Assembly (NCBI RefSeq): GCF_024343735.1
Contig: NZ_RJUE01000001.1
Span: 62,001-126,000, forward strand
Direction: 5' to 3'
From: Lacihabitans sp. CCS-44
GTDB taxonomy: Bacteria > Bacteroidota > Bacteroidia > Cytophagales > Spirosomataceae
Length of the DNA: 64,000 bases
In this document: one piece after another, positions 44,479 to 53,455 of the stretch
Position numbering within the stretch: position 1 is the stretch's first letter
How the letters are laid out: the number at the start of each line of letters is the position of its first letter
Translations under genes and position numbers: made by a program
Notes under the pieces: generated by a model
The model's input: the letters and a program-made list of their open reading frames with translations, nothing else
What the model was told of the DNA's origin: nothing
The model's database searches: none

Positions 44479-45831
44479 CTAATTAAGATTATCAAGTAAA
44501 TATACCAAAGATGCCATTGAACCTGCCCCCAAATCTAGCTCCCGCTTGTTTACCGACTCAAACGTATCATTACTAGCATGATGATAATCAAAGTATCGCT
44601 GAGAATCTGGCTTGAAACCTATAATAACAGTTCCCGTTTTAGCTAATGGGCCAATATCAGCACCTCCGCTTCCTTTTCCTATTTCATGAAGCCCATAAGG
44701 CGAAAGAAGATTCCTAAAACTCGTCAATTGGTTTATTTGTTCCTCATTGCCTACAATTCCAAATCCCCGAGGTGTAAATCCACCAGAATCTGACTCAATG
44801 GCATAGACATGCTTTTCATTCTTTTTTACCGCCTCGTCGGCATATGCGGTTCCTCCTTTAAGGCCATTCTCTTCATTCATAAACATCACCACCCTGATTG
44901 TTCTTTTAGGTTTGTAACCTAGGGCCTTCAATATTCTTAATGCCTCTATGGATTGCATACATCCTGTACCATCGTCGTGGGCACCCTCAGCTAAATCCCA
45001 AGAATCCAAGTGTCCCCCGACACCAATTATTTCATCCGGTTTTTCAGACCCTAAAATTTCTCCAATAACATTGTGAGAGGGGGCATCTGCTAGGGTTTCG
45101 CAATTTTGTTTGAAGAAGAATTTCAGCTTTGGATTATTCTTCAAAGATGCACTTAGTCGATTTGCTGATTTTGTGGAGATTGCGGCTCCTGGAATCATAC
45201 CTCCTCCTGAATATCTCATTGATCCAGTATGCGGAAAATCATCTTCTCTAAGATTCATTGATCTTACTATTACACCAATAGCTCCAAACTGGGCAGCTTG
45301 TGAAGCCCCACCCCCCCTCTGGTCTACAGCTCCGCCGTAAGCCTCAAAAGTATTGATCTTAGTTGGGTCCATTGGTCTATTATAAAACACCACTTTGCCC
45401 TTTATTTCATTTACTCCTAATTCCTTTAACTCTTTGAAATTTCTCACTTCAATTATCTCTGCCAGTAGACCGTTTTTAGGCGTGGCTACAGAGCCCCCAA
45501 GAGCTGCAATAGCCACTTTATTCTTTTTCCCATTATCTACAAAATAGGCTTCTTCTTTAGCTCCTCTCACCCAATTCGGAACCATAACTTCCTGCAAAAA
45601 GACCTTATCGAAGCCATAAGACTCCATAAGTTTTTTAGTGTAATCAACAGCTTTTTGAGCTCCAAAAGAGCCACTTAAACGAGGCCCAATGTTTTTACAA
45701 AGAAACCTGAGATTTTCATATGACTGCCCGTTTACGAGTGTTTCATTATATATATTTTTTATAAAAATAGAATCTAAGTTTTGACCAAGTGCTGAAACCG
45801 AAAACAACAAAAAGAGAAGTAGTTTTTTCAT
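44479..45831 (-). CDS. M28 family zinc aminopeptidase, exported
   Basis: Secreted peptidase of 450 residues. The ATG at 45831 begins the signal peptide MKKLLLFLLFSVSALGQ; a frame open to 45882 would add a spurious 17-residue prefix. A PA-type insert (about 125-250) precedes the catalytic M28 domain. Zinc ligands include GVGGHLDSWD (His, Asp), AHDDGTGC (Asp), FMNEENGLKGG (Glu-Glu), ESDSGGF (Asp) and a His in YFDYHHASNDTFE. It is probably cotranscribed with the bestrophin. Confidence 0.93.
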   Translation of the reverse strand: MKKLLLFLLFSVSALGQNLDSIFIKNIYNETLVNGQSYENLRFLCKNIGPRLSGSFGAQKAVDYTKKLMESYGFDKVFLQEVMVPNWVRGAKEEAYFVDNGKKNKVAIAALGGSVATPKNGLLAEIIEVRNFKELKELGVNEIKGKVVFYNRPMDPTKINTFEAYGGAVDQRGGGASQAAQFGAIGVIVRSMNLREDDFPHTGSMRYSGGGMIPGAAISTKSANRLSASLKNNPKLKFFFKQNCETLADAPSHNVIGEILGSEKPDEIIGVGGHLDSWDLAEGAHDDGTGCMQSIEALRILKALGYKPKRTIRVVMFMNEENGLKGGTAYADEAVKKNEKHVYAIESDSGGFTPRGFGIVGNEEQINQLTSFRNLLSPYGLHEIGKGSGGADIGPLAKTGTVIIGFKPDSQRYFDYHHASNDTFESVNKRELDLGAGSMASLVYLLDNLN

Positions 45832-45945
45832 GAGTAAATGACAGTAAAAATCAAACAATTGGCCTTGTATTATCAAAGACACAATATTAACAAATAAAAC
45901 CTCTAAAGCATCTGTGTTTCAAAAGTTAATTTTTGAGAAAAAAAA

Positions 45946-45972
45946 ATGCCTGCGTTTTAAAAACGCAGGCAT
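45946..45972 (-). terminator. Terminator of the small membrane protein gene
   Basis: A perfect 12-bp stem, ATGCCTGCGTTT at 45946-45957 with its complement at 45961-45972, 3-nt loop, followed on the minus strand by eight T residues. Confidence 0.85.
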
Positions 45973-45999
45973 AGATATATACTAAACACCAATTTTATA

Positions 46000-46170
46000 T
46001 CAATGATCGTGCAAATTATCTCTGTCATATCCTCCAGCAAATATCAGTGTCATTATACCTGTTCCAACTAAAAAAGTAAATAGATCGGTACAAAGACCCA
46101 AAACTGCCAAAATCAAAACATAAACTGTAATCATTAACCATGTAGGTATTTTACTAATTGCTTGAGCCAT
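46000..46170 (-). CDS. Small membrane protein, 56 residues
   Basis: Short frame from ATG 46170 to TGA 46000-46002. The protein opens MAQAISKIPTWLMITVYVLI and ends GGYDRDNLHDH, with two hydrophobic helices (about 11-27 and 31-46) and a charged tail. The gene unit is complete: -33 TTTG, 19-base spacer, -7 TATTTTTG, about 13-nt leader, the frame and a strong terminator 28 bases after the stop. I do not recognise the family. Function unknown. Confidence 0.75.
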   Translation of the reverse strand: MAQAISKIPTWLMITVYVLILAVLGLCTDLFTFLVGTGIMTLIFAGGYDRDNLHDH

Positions 46171-46189
46171 AATGTATTCTTTTTTTATG

Positions 46190-46220
46190 CAAAAATAATA
46201 CTTAATTCTATTTGACCAAA
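46190..46220 (-). promoter_or_regulatory. Complete Bacteroidota promoter for the small membrane protein
   Basis: On the minus strand TTTG at 46220-46217, a 19-base spacer and TATTTTTG at 46197-46190. This is the best match to the TTTG-N19-TAnnTTTG pattern in the window. Confidence 0.8.
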
Positions 46221-46260
46221 ATAAAAAAAAAGGTAATTTTAAGCTGTATTAAAAAGCAAT

Positions 46261-47133
46261 TTGAGCCGCAAAAAATCAAGAAATGTGACGTATCTCAAGA
46301 AAAGACTCATCTGTATAGCACTATTATTGCTAACTATTGTTTTCAGTTTTGCTCAAGAAACCCCGTACTATCAACTTCCTAAAAACCGCAAACAAAACCA
46401 CGAACTGATTTCAATGCCCAATCTAAATGCATTTACGGTCACATACTTTTTGTCAGCAAGTGGCGGAATTCGAAAACCATTCCAATACCAAAACTCAAGT
46501 TCGCCTACAGGAACTACATCTGATTCACAAGGTGCAGGACTTTGGGAAATAGCACTAGGTCAAAACCGCAACGACAACTGGATATACGAATTTGGAGTCA
46601 CAAACTTTAATAATCGCCTCAGCACAAGCTTTTTGGAACTTAGTAGAGTACCGCTGGTATTCACCAACGAAATAAAACAGTATTATGCTCCACTTAGAAT
46701 TAAGAAAAAAATATTGACTTTGGATAGAGTGAGTAGAAATGGATTCTTGAACATTGGAGTTGGAGTTTTATATTTGATAAACAAGAAAGTGGATAATATT
46801 GAGGAAGGGAGAATCACTTTTGGACAAAGGCCCATTCCTGAACCTAAAGACTACACCTCTCTAGACTTCAAAATAACCTCCTCCAATCAGCCGATTGCGG
46901 TTGAATTAATGACTGAAATAAGAGCCAAAATATCAGAGAGAATAGAGATATCAGTATTTGGCAAGGCCGTTTTTAGAAATAATAAATACCTAAACAATCA
47001 ATTTACATTTAGATATGTTGATGGTAGCTTGAAAGAATTTGGAGTGTATGAGAAACCCGTTTCAATCCTGTTTGGACTGCAGGCAAAATTCAATTCTCCG
47101 AAATACTACAAATACAAAAGCAATGTTGAATAA
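46261..47133 (+). CDS. Uncharacterised exported protein, possible outer-membrane beta-barrel
   Basis: A 290-residue frame with a signal-type segment LKKRLICIALLLLTIVFSFAQ at about 12-32. The mature part has alternating strands and many aromatic residues, ending KFNSPKYYKYKSNVE. I do not recognise a family. No ATG is near the start; TTG at 46261 is the listed start and GTG at 46285 is an alternative that gives a more typical signal peptide. Divergent from the small membrane protein gene. Confidence 0.65.
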   Translation: MSRKKSRNVTYLKKRLICIALLLLTIVFSFAQETPYYQLPKNRKQNHELISMPNLNAFTVTYFLSASGGIRKPFQYQNSSSPTGTTSDSQGAGLWEIALGQNRNDNWIYEFGVTNFNNRLSTSFLELSRVPLVFTNEIKQYYAPLRIKKKILTLDRVSRNGFLNIGVGVLYLINKKVDNIEEGRITFGQRPIPEPKDYTSLDFKITSSNQPIAVELMTEIRAKISERIEISVFGKAVFRNNKYLNNQFTFRYVDGSLKEFGVYEKPVSILFGLQAKFNSPKYYKYKSNVE

Positions 47134-47222
47134 ACTTTAAAAGTTTATAAAAAAAACTCTTTGAGTATAAATAAAAAAAACTTAATTTTAAATCGAATTA
47201 TAACCCCCTTAATTTTTAAACA

Positions 47223-47561
47223 ATGAGTAAATTTAACGAATGTGTTGAGCTATATAAAAACCAAAGCCAAGAGCTAGGTTTAGGGCTCGATGAAGCACTA
47301 CTAACAGGTGTTGCCAAAGCATTAGGGCCATCTATTTACAATGCTGATTCTTCAAAAGTATCTGGTTCAGACAGTAAGGAGATTGAAACAGTGAAAAACA
47401 ATTTCCTGATTAAAAAACTTGGCTTAGACGACAGCCCAGCTTTAGATTCTGCCATCTCTGAAGTTTTGGAACAATTGGGATCAAGTAATAAAAACAAGCA
47501 AAGGGCAGTTGTTTATGCTTTACTTGCCAAAAAATTCGGGAAAGAAAGTATGTTTCTTTGA
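47223..47561 (+). CDS. DUF2853 family protein
   Basis: Small soluble, helical protein of 112 residues. It opens MSKFNECVELYKNQ and carries the family block ETVKNNFLIKKLGLDDSPALDSAISEVLEQLG near residues 55-90, ending KQRAVVYALLAKKFGKES. Members are widespread in Bacteroidota and Proteobacteria with no assigned function. It stands between the preceding exported protein and serBA with spacers of about 90 and 217 bases. Confidence 0.88.
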   Translation: MSKFNECVELYKNQSQELGLGLDEALLTGVAKALGPSIYNADSSKVSGSDSKEIETVKNNFLIKKLGLDDSPALDSAISEVLEQLGSSNKNKQRAVVYALLAKKFGKESMFL

Positions 47562-47744
47562 TTAACTTTTTTTCAGATAAAAACTTTAAAGGAGTTTGAA
47601 GGTGTCTTCAAGCTTCTTTTGTGTTTAAGGCCACTTCCAACAAAATTGTTTGTAATTCAAGTATAAAACAAAATTTTATTGCACTATTTACATAAAAAGA
47701 AATACTTTTCTCATAAAACGAAATAAAACCAAAAGTCAAATTGT

Positions 47745-47752
47745 TAAATTTG
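47745..47752 (+). promoter_or_regulatory. -7 promoter element for the SerB-SerA gene
   Basis: Reads TAAATTTG, 34 bases before the GTG start at 47779. Confidence 0.55.
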
Positions 47753-47778
47753 CAGATACAATAAAATAACAAAAAATT

Positions 47779-49680
47779 GTGACTGCAATTAAAGAAAAGA
47801 AAATCTTCATAATAGATTTTGATAGCACGATTACTAAAGTCGAAGGTCTGGATCAGCTGGCAGCCATTGCTTTAGCCCAAAGCCATGATGGTGATAAAAT
47901 AGTACAACAAATAAAAGAATTGACAGATGCAGGAATGAACGGAGAACTCTCTCTTTCAGAATCTCTATCAAAACGTATGTCACTTCTCAATGCCAACAAA
48001 AAACATGTTGACATTTTAATCAATTTTCTTCTAAAAAATATTTCCGATTCGTTCGAAAGAAACAAAAAATTCTTAACTGAATATGCCGACCAGATTTTGG
48101 TGGTTTCTAGCGGTTTTAAGGACTTTATAATTCCTGTCATAGAGCATTTAGGTTTAAAAGCAAAAAACGTTTATGCCAACACTTTCATATACAATGAAAA
48201 TGGTGATATCATAGGAGTGGACAATGCCAATGTACTGTCGCAAACTGGCGGTAAAATAAACCTAGTAAAATCTTTAAATCTCGATGCCCATGTATCAGTA
48301 ATCGGAGACGGATTTACTGACTTCGAAATAAAACAAAATGGGTTGGCTGACCGATTCTATGCGTTTGTAGAAAACGTTGAGAGACAAAAAGTAGTTGAAG
48401 TAGCAGATTTTACTATAAAAACCTTAGATGAGTTTTTGTTTTACAATCAGCTTCCCAGAGGCCAATCATATCCTAAAAGCCTCATAAAAGTCCTTTTATT
48501 GGAAAATGTGCACCCAGCTGCTGTTGAAGCTTTTGAAAGTCAAGGATTCGATGTAGAATTTCATAAAGGAGCAATGGATGAAGACGAACTCATTGAAAAA
48601 ATAAAAGACGTTTCTATTATCGGCATACGATCCAAAACAACAATTACCAAAAAAGTCATTGAAAATGCTGACAAACTGTTAGCTATTGGAGCTTTTTGTA
48701 TAGGAACCAACCAAATTGATATCAAAACAGCTAGCGATAGAGGTATTGCTGTTTTTAATGCCCCATATAGCAACACTCGCTCAGTGGTGGAATTAGTTAT
48801 CGGCGAAATGATTATGTTAATTCGTAAGGTTTTTCCTAAAAGCTCAGGAATGCACAAAGGTATTTGGGACAAATCCGCCAATCATAGCTTTGAAGTTAGA
48901 GGAAAGAAATTAGGAATGATTGGATATGGGCATATAGGCACCCAACTTTCTGTAATTGGTGAAGCCTTGGGAATGGAGATCTATTTCTATGATATAGTAG
49001 ATAAAATGCCAATCGGCAACGCAAAAAAGTGCCGATCAATGGAAGAAGTGTTTAAAGTTGCAGATGTAGTGAGTATGCACATAGACGGCCGAAGAGAAAA
49101 CACCAATCTTATAGGCGAAAAAGAGTTTGCACAGATGAAAGACGGTGTAATATTCATGAACCTTGCCAGAGGTTCGGTTGTAGAAATCCCAGCTTTGGTA
49201 AGTGCAATTAAAAGTGGCAAAATTCATGGAGCTGGCGTAGATGTTTTTCCAGAGGAACCTAAGACCAACAGCGATCCTTTTGTGTCTGAGTTAATGGGAT
49301 TTGACAATGTAATTCTTACGCCGCACATCGGAGGAAGTACTGAAGAAGCTCAGCAAGGAATTGGCACTTATGTTCCTGAAAGATTGCTTGAATACATCAA
49401 CAATGGTAGCACTACTGGTAGTGTAAATTTCCCAGAGTTGACACTTCCGCTATTGCAAAACTCTCATAGGCTGTTGCATGTTCATAAAAATGTCCCTGGC
49501 ATTTTGGCTAAGCTAAACAATATATTTGCCAAGCATAATATCAATATTACAGGTCAATATCTCAAAACTGATGAAACTCTAGGCTATGTAATTGTAGATA
49601 TAGAAAAATCTTATTCAAGAGAATTTGTTCAAGATATTAAAGGAATAGATGAGACAATAAAATTTAGAATGTTATTCTAA
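47779..49680 (+). CDS. Fused phosphoserine phosphatase / 3-phosphoglycerate dehydrogenase
   Basis: A 633-residue fusion joining the first and last enzymes of serine synthesis. Residues 1-225 are a HAD phosphatase of SerB type: IIDFDSTIT nucleophile motif (about 12), VVSSGF (motif II) and VIGDGFTDFEIK (motif IV). Residues about 235-540 are SerA-like: GYGHIGTQL nucleotide site, ARGSVVEIPAL and HIGGSTEEAQQG with the catalytic His. A C-terminal ACT domain (about 555-633) fits serine feedback. The start is GTG. serC is not adjacent. Its stop is next to a bidirectional terminator. Confidence 0.92.
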   Translation: MTAIKEKKIFIIDFDSTITKVEGLDQLAAIALAQSHDGDKIVQQIKELTDAGMNGELSLSESLSKRMSLLNANKKHVDILINFLLKNISDSFERNKKFLTEYADQILVVSSGFKDFIIPVIEHLGLKAKNVYANTFIYNENGDIIGVDNANVLSQTGGKINLVKSLNLDAHVSVIGDGFTDFEIKQNGLADRFYAFVENVERQKVVEVADFTIKTLDEFLFYNQLPRGQSYPKSLIKVLLLENVHPAAVEAFESQGFDVEFHKGAMDEDELIEKIKDVSIIGIRSKTTITKKVIENADKLLAIGAFCIGTNQIDIKTASDRGIAVFNAPYSNTRSVVELVIGEMIMLIRKVFPKSSGMHKGIWDKSANHSFEVRGKKLGMIGYGHIGTQLSVIGEALGMEIYFYDIVDKMPIGNAKKCRSMEEVFKVADVVSMHIDGRRENTNLIGEKEFAQMKDGVIFMNLARGSVVEIPALVSAIKSGKIHGAGVDVFPEEPKTNSDPFVSELMGFDNVILTPHIGGSTEEAQQGIGTYVPERLLEYINNGSTTGSVNFPELTLPLLQNSHRLLHVHKNVPGILAKLNNIFAKHNINITGQYLKTDETLGYVIVDIEKSYSREFVQDIKGIDETIKFRMLF

Positions 49681-49685
49681 AAAAG

Positions 49686-49720
49686 AAAAAATAGCCTTGA
49701 GAATTTCAAGGCTATTTTTT
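49686..49720. terminator. Bidirectional terminator after serBA
   Basis: A 15-bp stem, AAAAAATAGCCTTGA at 49686-49700 with its complement at 49706-49720, 5-nt loop. The stop codon of the convergent phosphatase (49712-49714) lies inside the second arm. Confidence 0.85.
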
Positions 49721-51736
49721 TATGATCTTAGTAGACAAAATCTTTTCACTACTTTTTAAAACAAAAAAATAAACGCCACTTTCTTCAAAACTTAAATCAA
49801 CCAAAAAATGCTTTATGCCTGGTTCTAATTTTTCCACCGCATATTCTTTCACAACAACCCCAGCTGAGTTTATCAATATTGGAATATAACTATTCTCCTT
49901 ATCAATATTAACCTTTATCTCAACCAAAGTTTCACTTGGGTTTGGAAAAACCACAATAGATTCAGCATTGAGCTCCTCAGAACTTAATATCTTCAATATC
50001 TCCACTTGAACACTATCTAAAGATGTACAATTTTTATAGTTCGCTATAAGAAAATATCTTCCAGCATTATTTAGTTTTACATTGGCAATACTTTCTCTAT
50101 CACCTTTTCCCACAAAATCATTTGGCCCTTTCCAGGTGAGTGACCCAGCCCCATCAAACTTACCCTCTAACTGAAGCGTACTTGTTTCTAATACCGGAGA
50201 ATTTGAACTCGCTTTTGGTGTTTTAAAAGGCTTTACCGTGACTTGAATTGTATCCCTCAAGCAGTTTTTCTTATCAGAAATTGTAAATTGGACGCTCTTG
50301 TTTAAACTATCGATTTTCAATAAACCATTTTCTACTTTTCCAAGGGCACTTTGTATTTCTCCTTTCCAAGAACTTCCAAAGGTTACAATTTCACCGCATT
50401 CAATGGTTTTTTGATGTTTTTTATTAACATCTTTAAATATTGTAAATTGGTCAAAGATTGACCCGTTGGCTGTTAAATACTTAGCTACAAATTTATTATC
50501 ATTTACCTCTAGAACCATAGCTCCCGTTGTTTCAGAATTTGAAGTTACCATCGCATTATGAGGATAGCCCGGTTTAGTTCCCCCTACCCAACCGGATGCA
50601 CCAGCAACTACATAAACTGTTCCAGAACCCGATTTTATGTATGGACAAGAACTTGGAGATCCGTCATATTTACCAGTCGAGTTACTAGTAGCATGCGTGT
50701 TTACATTAAAACTGGTTTCATTTGCGTAATACTTATTCAACATAAAAGACCGCTCATAATTGTGACTATGTCCATTTAAAACCACGTCAACTTTATAATA
50801 GTCTAATACTTTTACCAAATTCTCACGAATCGCAACTAAATCTAACTCTGTATCGGAATCATGTGAACCTTTTGTGTATGGAGGATGATGAAAATACACA
50901 ACTGTCCAGGGAAGTTTATTGGCAGCCAAATCTTTTTTAAGCCATTGTACTTGTCTGCTTAAAGTATCTGCCATCTTTCTTGAATCCTCTGTACCGTAAG
51001 AGTCTAAAGAAACAAAATGTACATTTGCGTAGTCGTAAGAATAATACGCTGCATTTCCTGATGCAAGGCCTCCGCATTCTCCTTTGGTGGGCAAACTAAA
51101 AATTTTATAATAATCCGGCCTAATTCCCAAATCGTTTGGCCAGGTACGATCAGAATAATCATGATTTCCAGGACTTGGCCACAACACCGTATTTTTTAAG
51201 AAAAAGCTCTGATATACGTTAAAGAAATTTGACTGATACTCTCGGTCAAATCCATAGTTATATGCGTTGTCTCCCAGTAAGAGCCAGCCATCAATTGGCT
51301 TTCCTCCAAAATACTCCGAGACACGTTTTGCTACTTCAACCTGAGCCGGCTGTAAAGTTCCACAATCCCCAAAAGCCACCATTCTTACTGTTTCTGATGA
51401 TATACCAGGTAAAGGAGAAGTATAGAAATAATTTGAAGTGTCTCCCTGAAGCAAAATTTCGTTTTGATAAATACTGTAAAAATATTTAGTTTTGGGCTTT
51501 AAGTTCATCACTCGTATCTCGTGAGTGAGTGTTTCAGATGGCCCAGATACCGACTTGCTTTTGTCTGAAAACGACTCTCCAAACTTAACTTTACCTATAC
51601 CAACATCAGCAGTATTCCATCTGATTGTCATGGCATCATGATACCCCATTTGTAAAAATGGCCCTCGGGTAAGTGTTTGCGTAAAACAAATAAATCCAGA
51701 AAACACAAGGAACAAAAAAATTAGAAACTTTTTCAA
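49712..51736 (-). CDS. T9SS-sorted purple-acid-phosphatase-like metallophosphoesterase
   Basis: Secreted phosphatase of 674 residues. Signal peptide (about 1-20), an Fn3-like PAP N-domain (RGPFLQMGYHDAMTIRWNTAD), then the metallophosphoesterase core with AFGDCGT, LLGDNAYNYG, PGNHDYS, VYFHHPPYTKG and NGHSHNYERSF, the usual metal ligands. Immunoglobulin-like stretches follow (about 430-580). The C-terminal 80 residues (VVFPNPSETLVEIKV...FVLKSSEKILSTKIIKK) are a type A T9SS sorting domain. The start is TTG. The gene is 16 bases after the DUF486 gene. Confidence 0.92.
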   Translation of the reverse strand: MKKFLIFLFLVFSGFICFTQTLTRGPFLQMGYHDAMTIRWNTADVGIGKVKFGESFSDKSKSVSGPSETLTHEIRVMNLKPKTKYFYSIYQNEILLQGDTSNYFYTSPLPGISSETVRMVAFGDCGTLQPAQVEVAKRVSEYFGGKPIDGWLLLGDNAYNYGFDREYQSNFFNVYQSFFLKNTVLWPSPGNHDYSDRTWPNDLGIRPDYYKIFSLPTKGECGGLASGNAAYYSYDYANVHFVSLDSYGTEDSRKMADTLSRQVQWLKKDLAANKLPWTVVYFHHPPYTKGSHDSDTELDLVAIRENLVKVLDYYKVDVVLNGHSHNYERSFMLNKYYANETSFNVNTHATSNSTGKYDGSPSSCPYIKSGSGTVYVVAGASGWVGGTKPGYPHNAMVTSNSETTGAMVLEVNDNKFVAKYLTANGSIFDQFTIFKDVNKKHQKTIECGEIVTFGSSWKGEIQSALGKVENGLLKIDSLNKSVQFTISDKKNCLRDTIQVTVKPFKTPKASSNSPVLETSTLQLEGKFDGAGSLTWKGPNDFVGKGDRESIANVKLNNAGRYFLIANYKNCTSLDSVQVEILKILSSEELNAESIVVFPNPSETLVEIKVNIDKENSYIPILINSAGVVVKEYAVEKLEPGIKHFLVDLSFEESGVYFFVLKSSEKILSTKIIKK

Positions 51737-51751
51737 AATAAAAATTTTAAT

Positions 51752-52117
51752 CTAAATAAACACCAGATATACAGCAGCAATTAATAATAGAAATGCCAAA
51801 TAATGATTCCATTGCAAAGACTCATTTTTAAAGAAAAGCATAGAAAAAATAATAAAAACTAAAAGTGTAATTACTTCTTGAATCACTTTTAATTGAATCA
51901 AACTAAAGTTGCCTCCATTGTTTTTATAACCATATTTGTTAGCGGGCACTTGGAGAATGTATTCAAACAAGGCTAGACCCCAACTGATAAGTACCACACC
52001 GACAAGGCCGAGTTTATTAAACCACTTCCACTCTGCAAATTTCAAATGACCATACCAAGCTAAAGTCATAAACGTATTGGACGCTATCAATAATACAATT
52101 ACCCAAAAACTCCTCAT
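51752..52117 (-). CDS. DUF486 (DMT family) small membrane protein
   Basis: Membrane protein of 121 residues with four helices, matching DUF486, a short DMT-like family. Characteristic text is RSFWVIVLLIASNTFMTLAWYGHLKF at the N-terminus and EYILQVPANKYGYKNNGGNFSLIQLKVIQEVITL in the middle. It overlaps the DinB stop by 1 base, so the two are coupled. Substrate unknown. Confidence 0.92.
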   Translation of the reverse strand: MRSFWVIVLLIASNTFMTLAWYGHLKFAEWKWFNKLGLVGVVLISWGLALFEYILQVPANKYGYKNNGGNFSLIQLKVIQEVITLLVFIIFSMLFFKNESLQWNHYLAFLLLIAAVYLVFI

Positions 52118-52638
52118 TAGGCTAACGAATAATACCTTTCTCTAATTATACTTTCGTGATGTTTAGCATGCCCAACAATAACAAAGCCCAATGATAGAGG
52201 TGAAATACGTGTCATATTGGCGGTTCCCTTTCTGAGCAACATTGTCTTGTCCATATACGTAAACAACATAATCGTAGATTTCCTCAAAATAGAGAATTCT
52301 TCAATCAAACTCTCAACTGATCTATTTTCCAAGTTGGTATTTTTCGCATACAATCCTTCTTCGAACCCCGGCAAAGTATTATCATCATTTCTGGCGAAAC
52401 ACAAAGCTCGATAAGACATAATTCTTTCTGTATCGATACAATGCTGCAAAATGTCTTTTATAGACCATTTGTTGGGGGCATATAATTTATCGCCAATTGC
52501 TCTATACTTTTCTAAATCACCAAAAAGTTTTTCTGGAGAAGAACTCTCAAGACCTTCTATTAGGTCTTGGCTTTCTGAGGATAGTAGAATATATCTATCA
52601 AAAAAATTGGGCAAGTCACCGATTTGAATTCTTGTCAT
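52117..52638 (-). CDS. DinB family protein
   Basis: Four-helix DinB/YfiT-like protein of 173 residues. Likely metal-binding His residues are in IKDILQHCIDTERIMSYRAL (about 75) and in GHAKHHESIIRERY near the C-terminus, the family pattern of three His. DinB-like proteins include thiol-dependent metalloenzymes; the substrate here is unknown. The -7 element TACTTTTG lies 22-29 bases upstream. Confidence 0.9.
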   Translation of the reverse strand: MTRIQIGDLPNFFDRYILLSSESQDLIEGLESSSPEKLFGDLEKYRAIGDKLYAPNKWSIKDILQHCIDTERIMSYRALCFARNDDNTLPGFEEGLYAKNTNLENRSVESLIEEFSILRKSTIMLFTYMDKTMLLRKGTANMTRISPLSLGFVIVGHAKHHESIIRERYYSLA

Positions 52639-52659
52639 TTGGCGGGTAATAATTAGTTA

Positions 52660-52667
52660 CAAAAGTA
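52660..52667 (-). promoter_or_regulatory. -7 promoter element for the DinB-DUF486 operon
   Basis: Reads TACTTTTG on the minus strand, 21 bases upstream of the DinB ATG. Confidence 0.55.
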
Positions 52668-52787
52668 GTTAAAAAATAAATTCAACCTCCGAAATCAACC
52701 AATCTTTATGAATTTAGTCCATTAATCACTAATTTTAAATTTTTGTAGCAATAGGCATTAACTTGTACGAAAATTAAAAAAATAAGG

Positions 52788-52795
52788 TAATTTTG
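52788..52795 (+). promoter_or_regulatory. -7 promoter element for the ECF sigma gene
   Basis: Reads TAATTTTG with a TTG 22 bases upstream at 52763-52765. It overlaps a TTG in frame with the sigma gene at 52793, which rules out that TTG as start and favours ATG 52814. Confidence 0.65.
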
Positions 52796-52813
52796 CAGAA
52801 ACGCAATCAAGGC

Positions 52814-53425
52814 ATGGAGTTCGAAGAAGAAGAAGAATTTATAGAAAGTAAACCCAGATATTCTGAAACCGAAAAGTATCGAATATTTGACAAGGAGTTT
52901 ATGCCACACATAGACTCCATGTATAACTTTGCCTTTCGACTGACCAACGACGAGGACGATGCAAATGATTTAGTACAAGACACCTACATGAAAGCGTTTA
53001 GGTTTATTAACTCGTTTCAAGAAGGAACAAACGCCAAAGCTTGGTTGTTTCGAATTCTTAAAAACAGTTTCATAAACGACTACCGCAAAAAAAGCAAAGA
53101 ACCTTCTAAAGTTGACTACCAAGAGGTTGAAACTGTATACAATTCTACCGAGGATGCTGAGTTTGAGAGCACTTCAGACCTAAGAATTGAAGCAGTCCAG
53201 GACATGATTGGCGACGAAGTTGCTATGGCTCTTAATGGCCTACCAGTAGATTTCAGGACTGTGATTATACTTTGTGATATTGAGGGCTTTACCTATGAGG
53301 AAATGGCTAAGATATTAGACATACCGATCGGTACAGTAAGGTCAAGATTACACAGAGCAAGGAACTTATTGAAGGAGAAATTACGTTCTTATGCAAAGTC
53401 CATGGGATACAAGGAATTACGTTAA
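52814..53425 (+). CDS. RNA polymerase ECF-type sigma factor
   Basis: Extracytoplasmic-function sigma-70 factor of 203 residues from ATG 52814. An unusual acidic N-terminus (MEFEEEEEFIES) precedes region 2 (HIDSMYNFAFRLTNDEDDANDLVQDTYMKAFRFINSFQEGTNAKAWLFRILKNSFINDYRK, about 35-95) and region 4 (LNGLPVDFRTVIILCDIEGFTYEEMAKILDIPIGTVRSRLHRARNLLKEKL, about 140-190). Followed 30 bases later by a small Cys-rich protein of the zinc-finger anti-sigma type, suggesting a regulated pair. Confidence 0.93.
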   Translation: MEFEEEEEFIESKPRYSETEKYRIFDKEFMPHIDSMYNFAFRLTNDEDDANDLVQDTYMKAFRFINSFQEGTNAKAWLFRILKNSFINDYRKKSKEPSKVDYQEVETVYNSTEDAEFESTSDLRIEAVQDMIGDEVAMALNGLPVDFRTVIILCDIEGFTYEEMAKILDIPIGTVRSRLHRARNLLKEKLRSYAKSMGYKELR

Positions 53426-53455
53426 CAATTAGAATATTTTAAACTTTTTTTAAGT

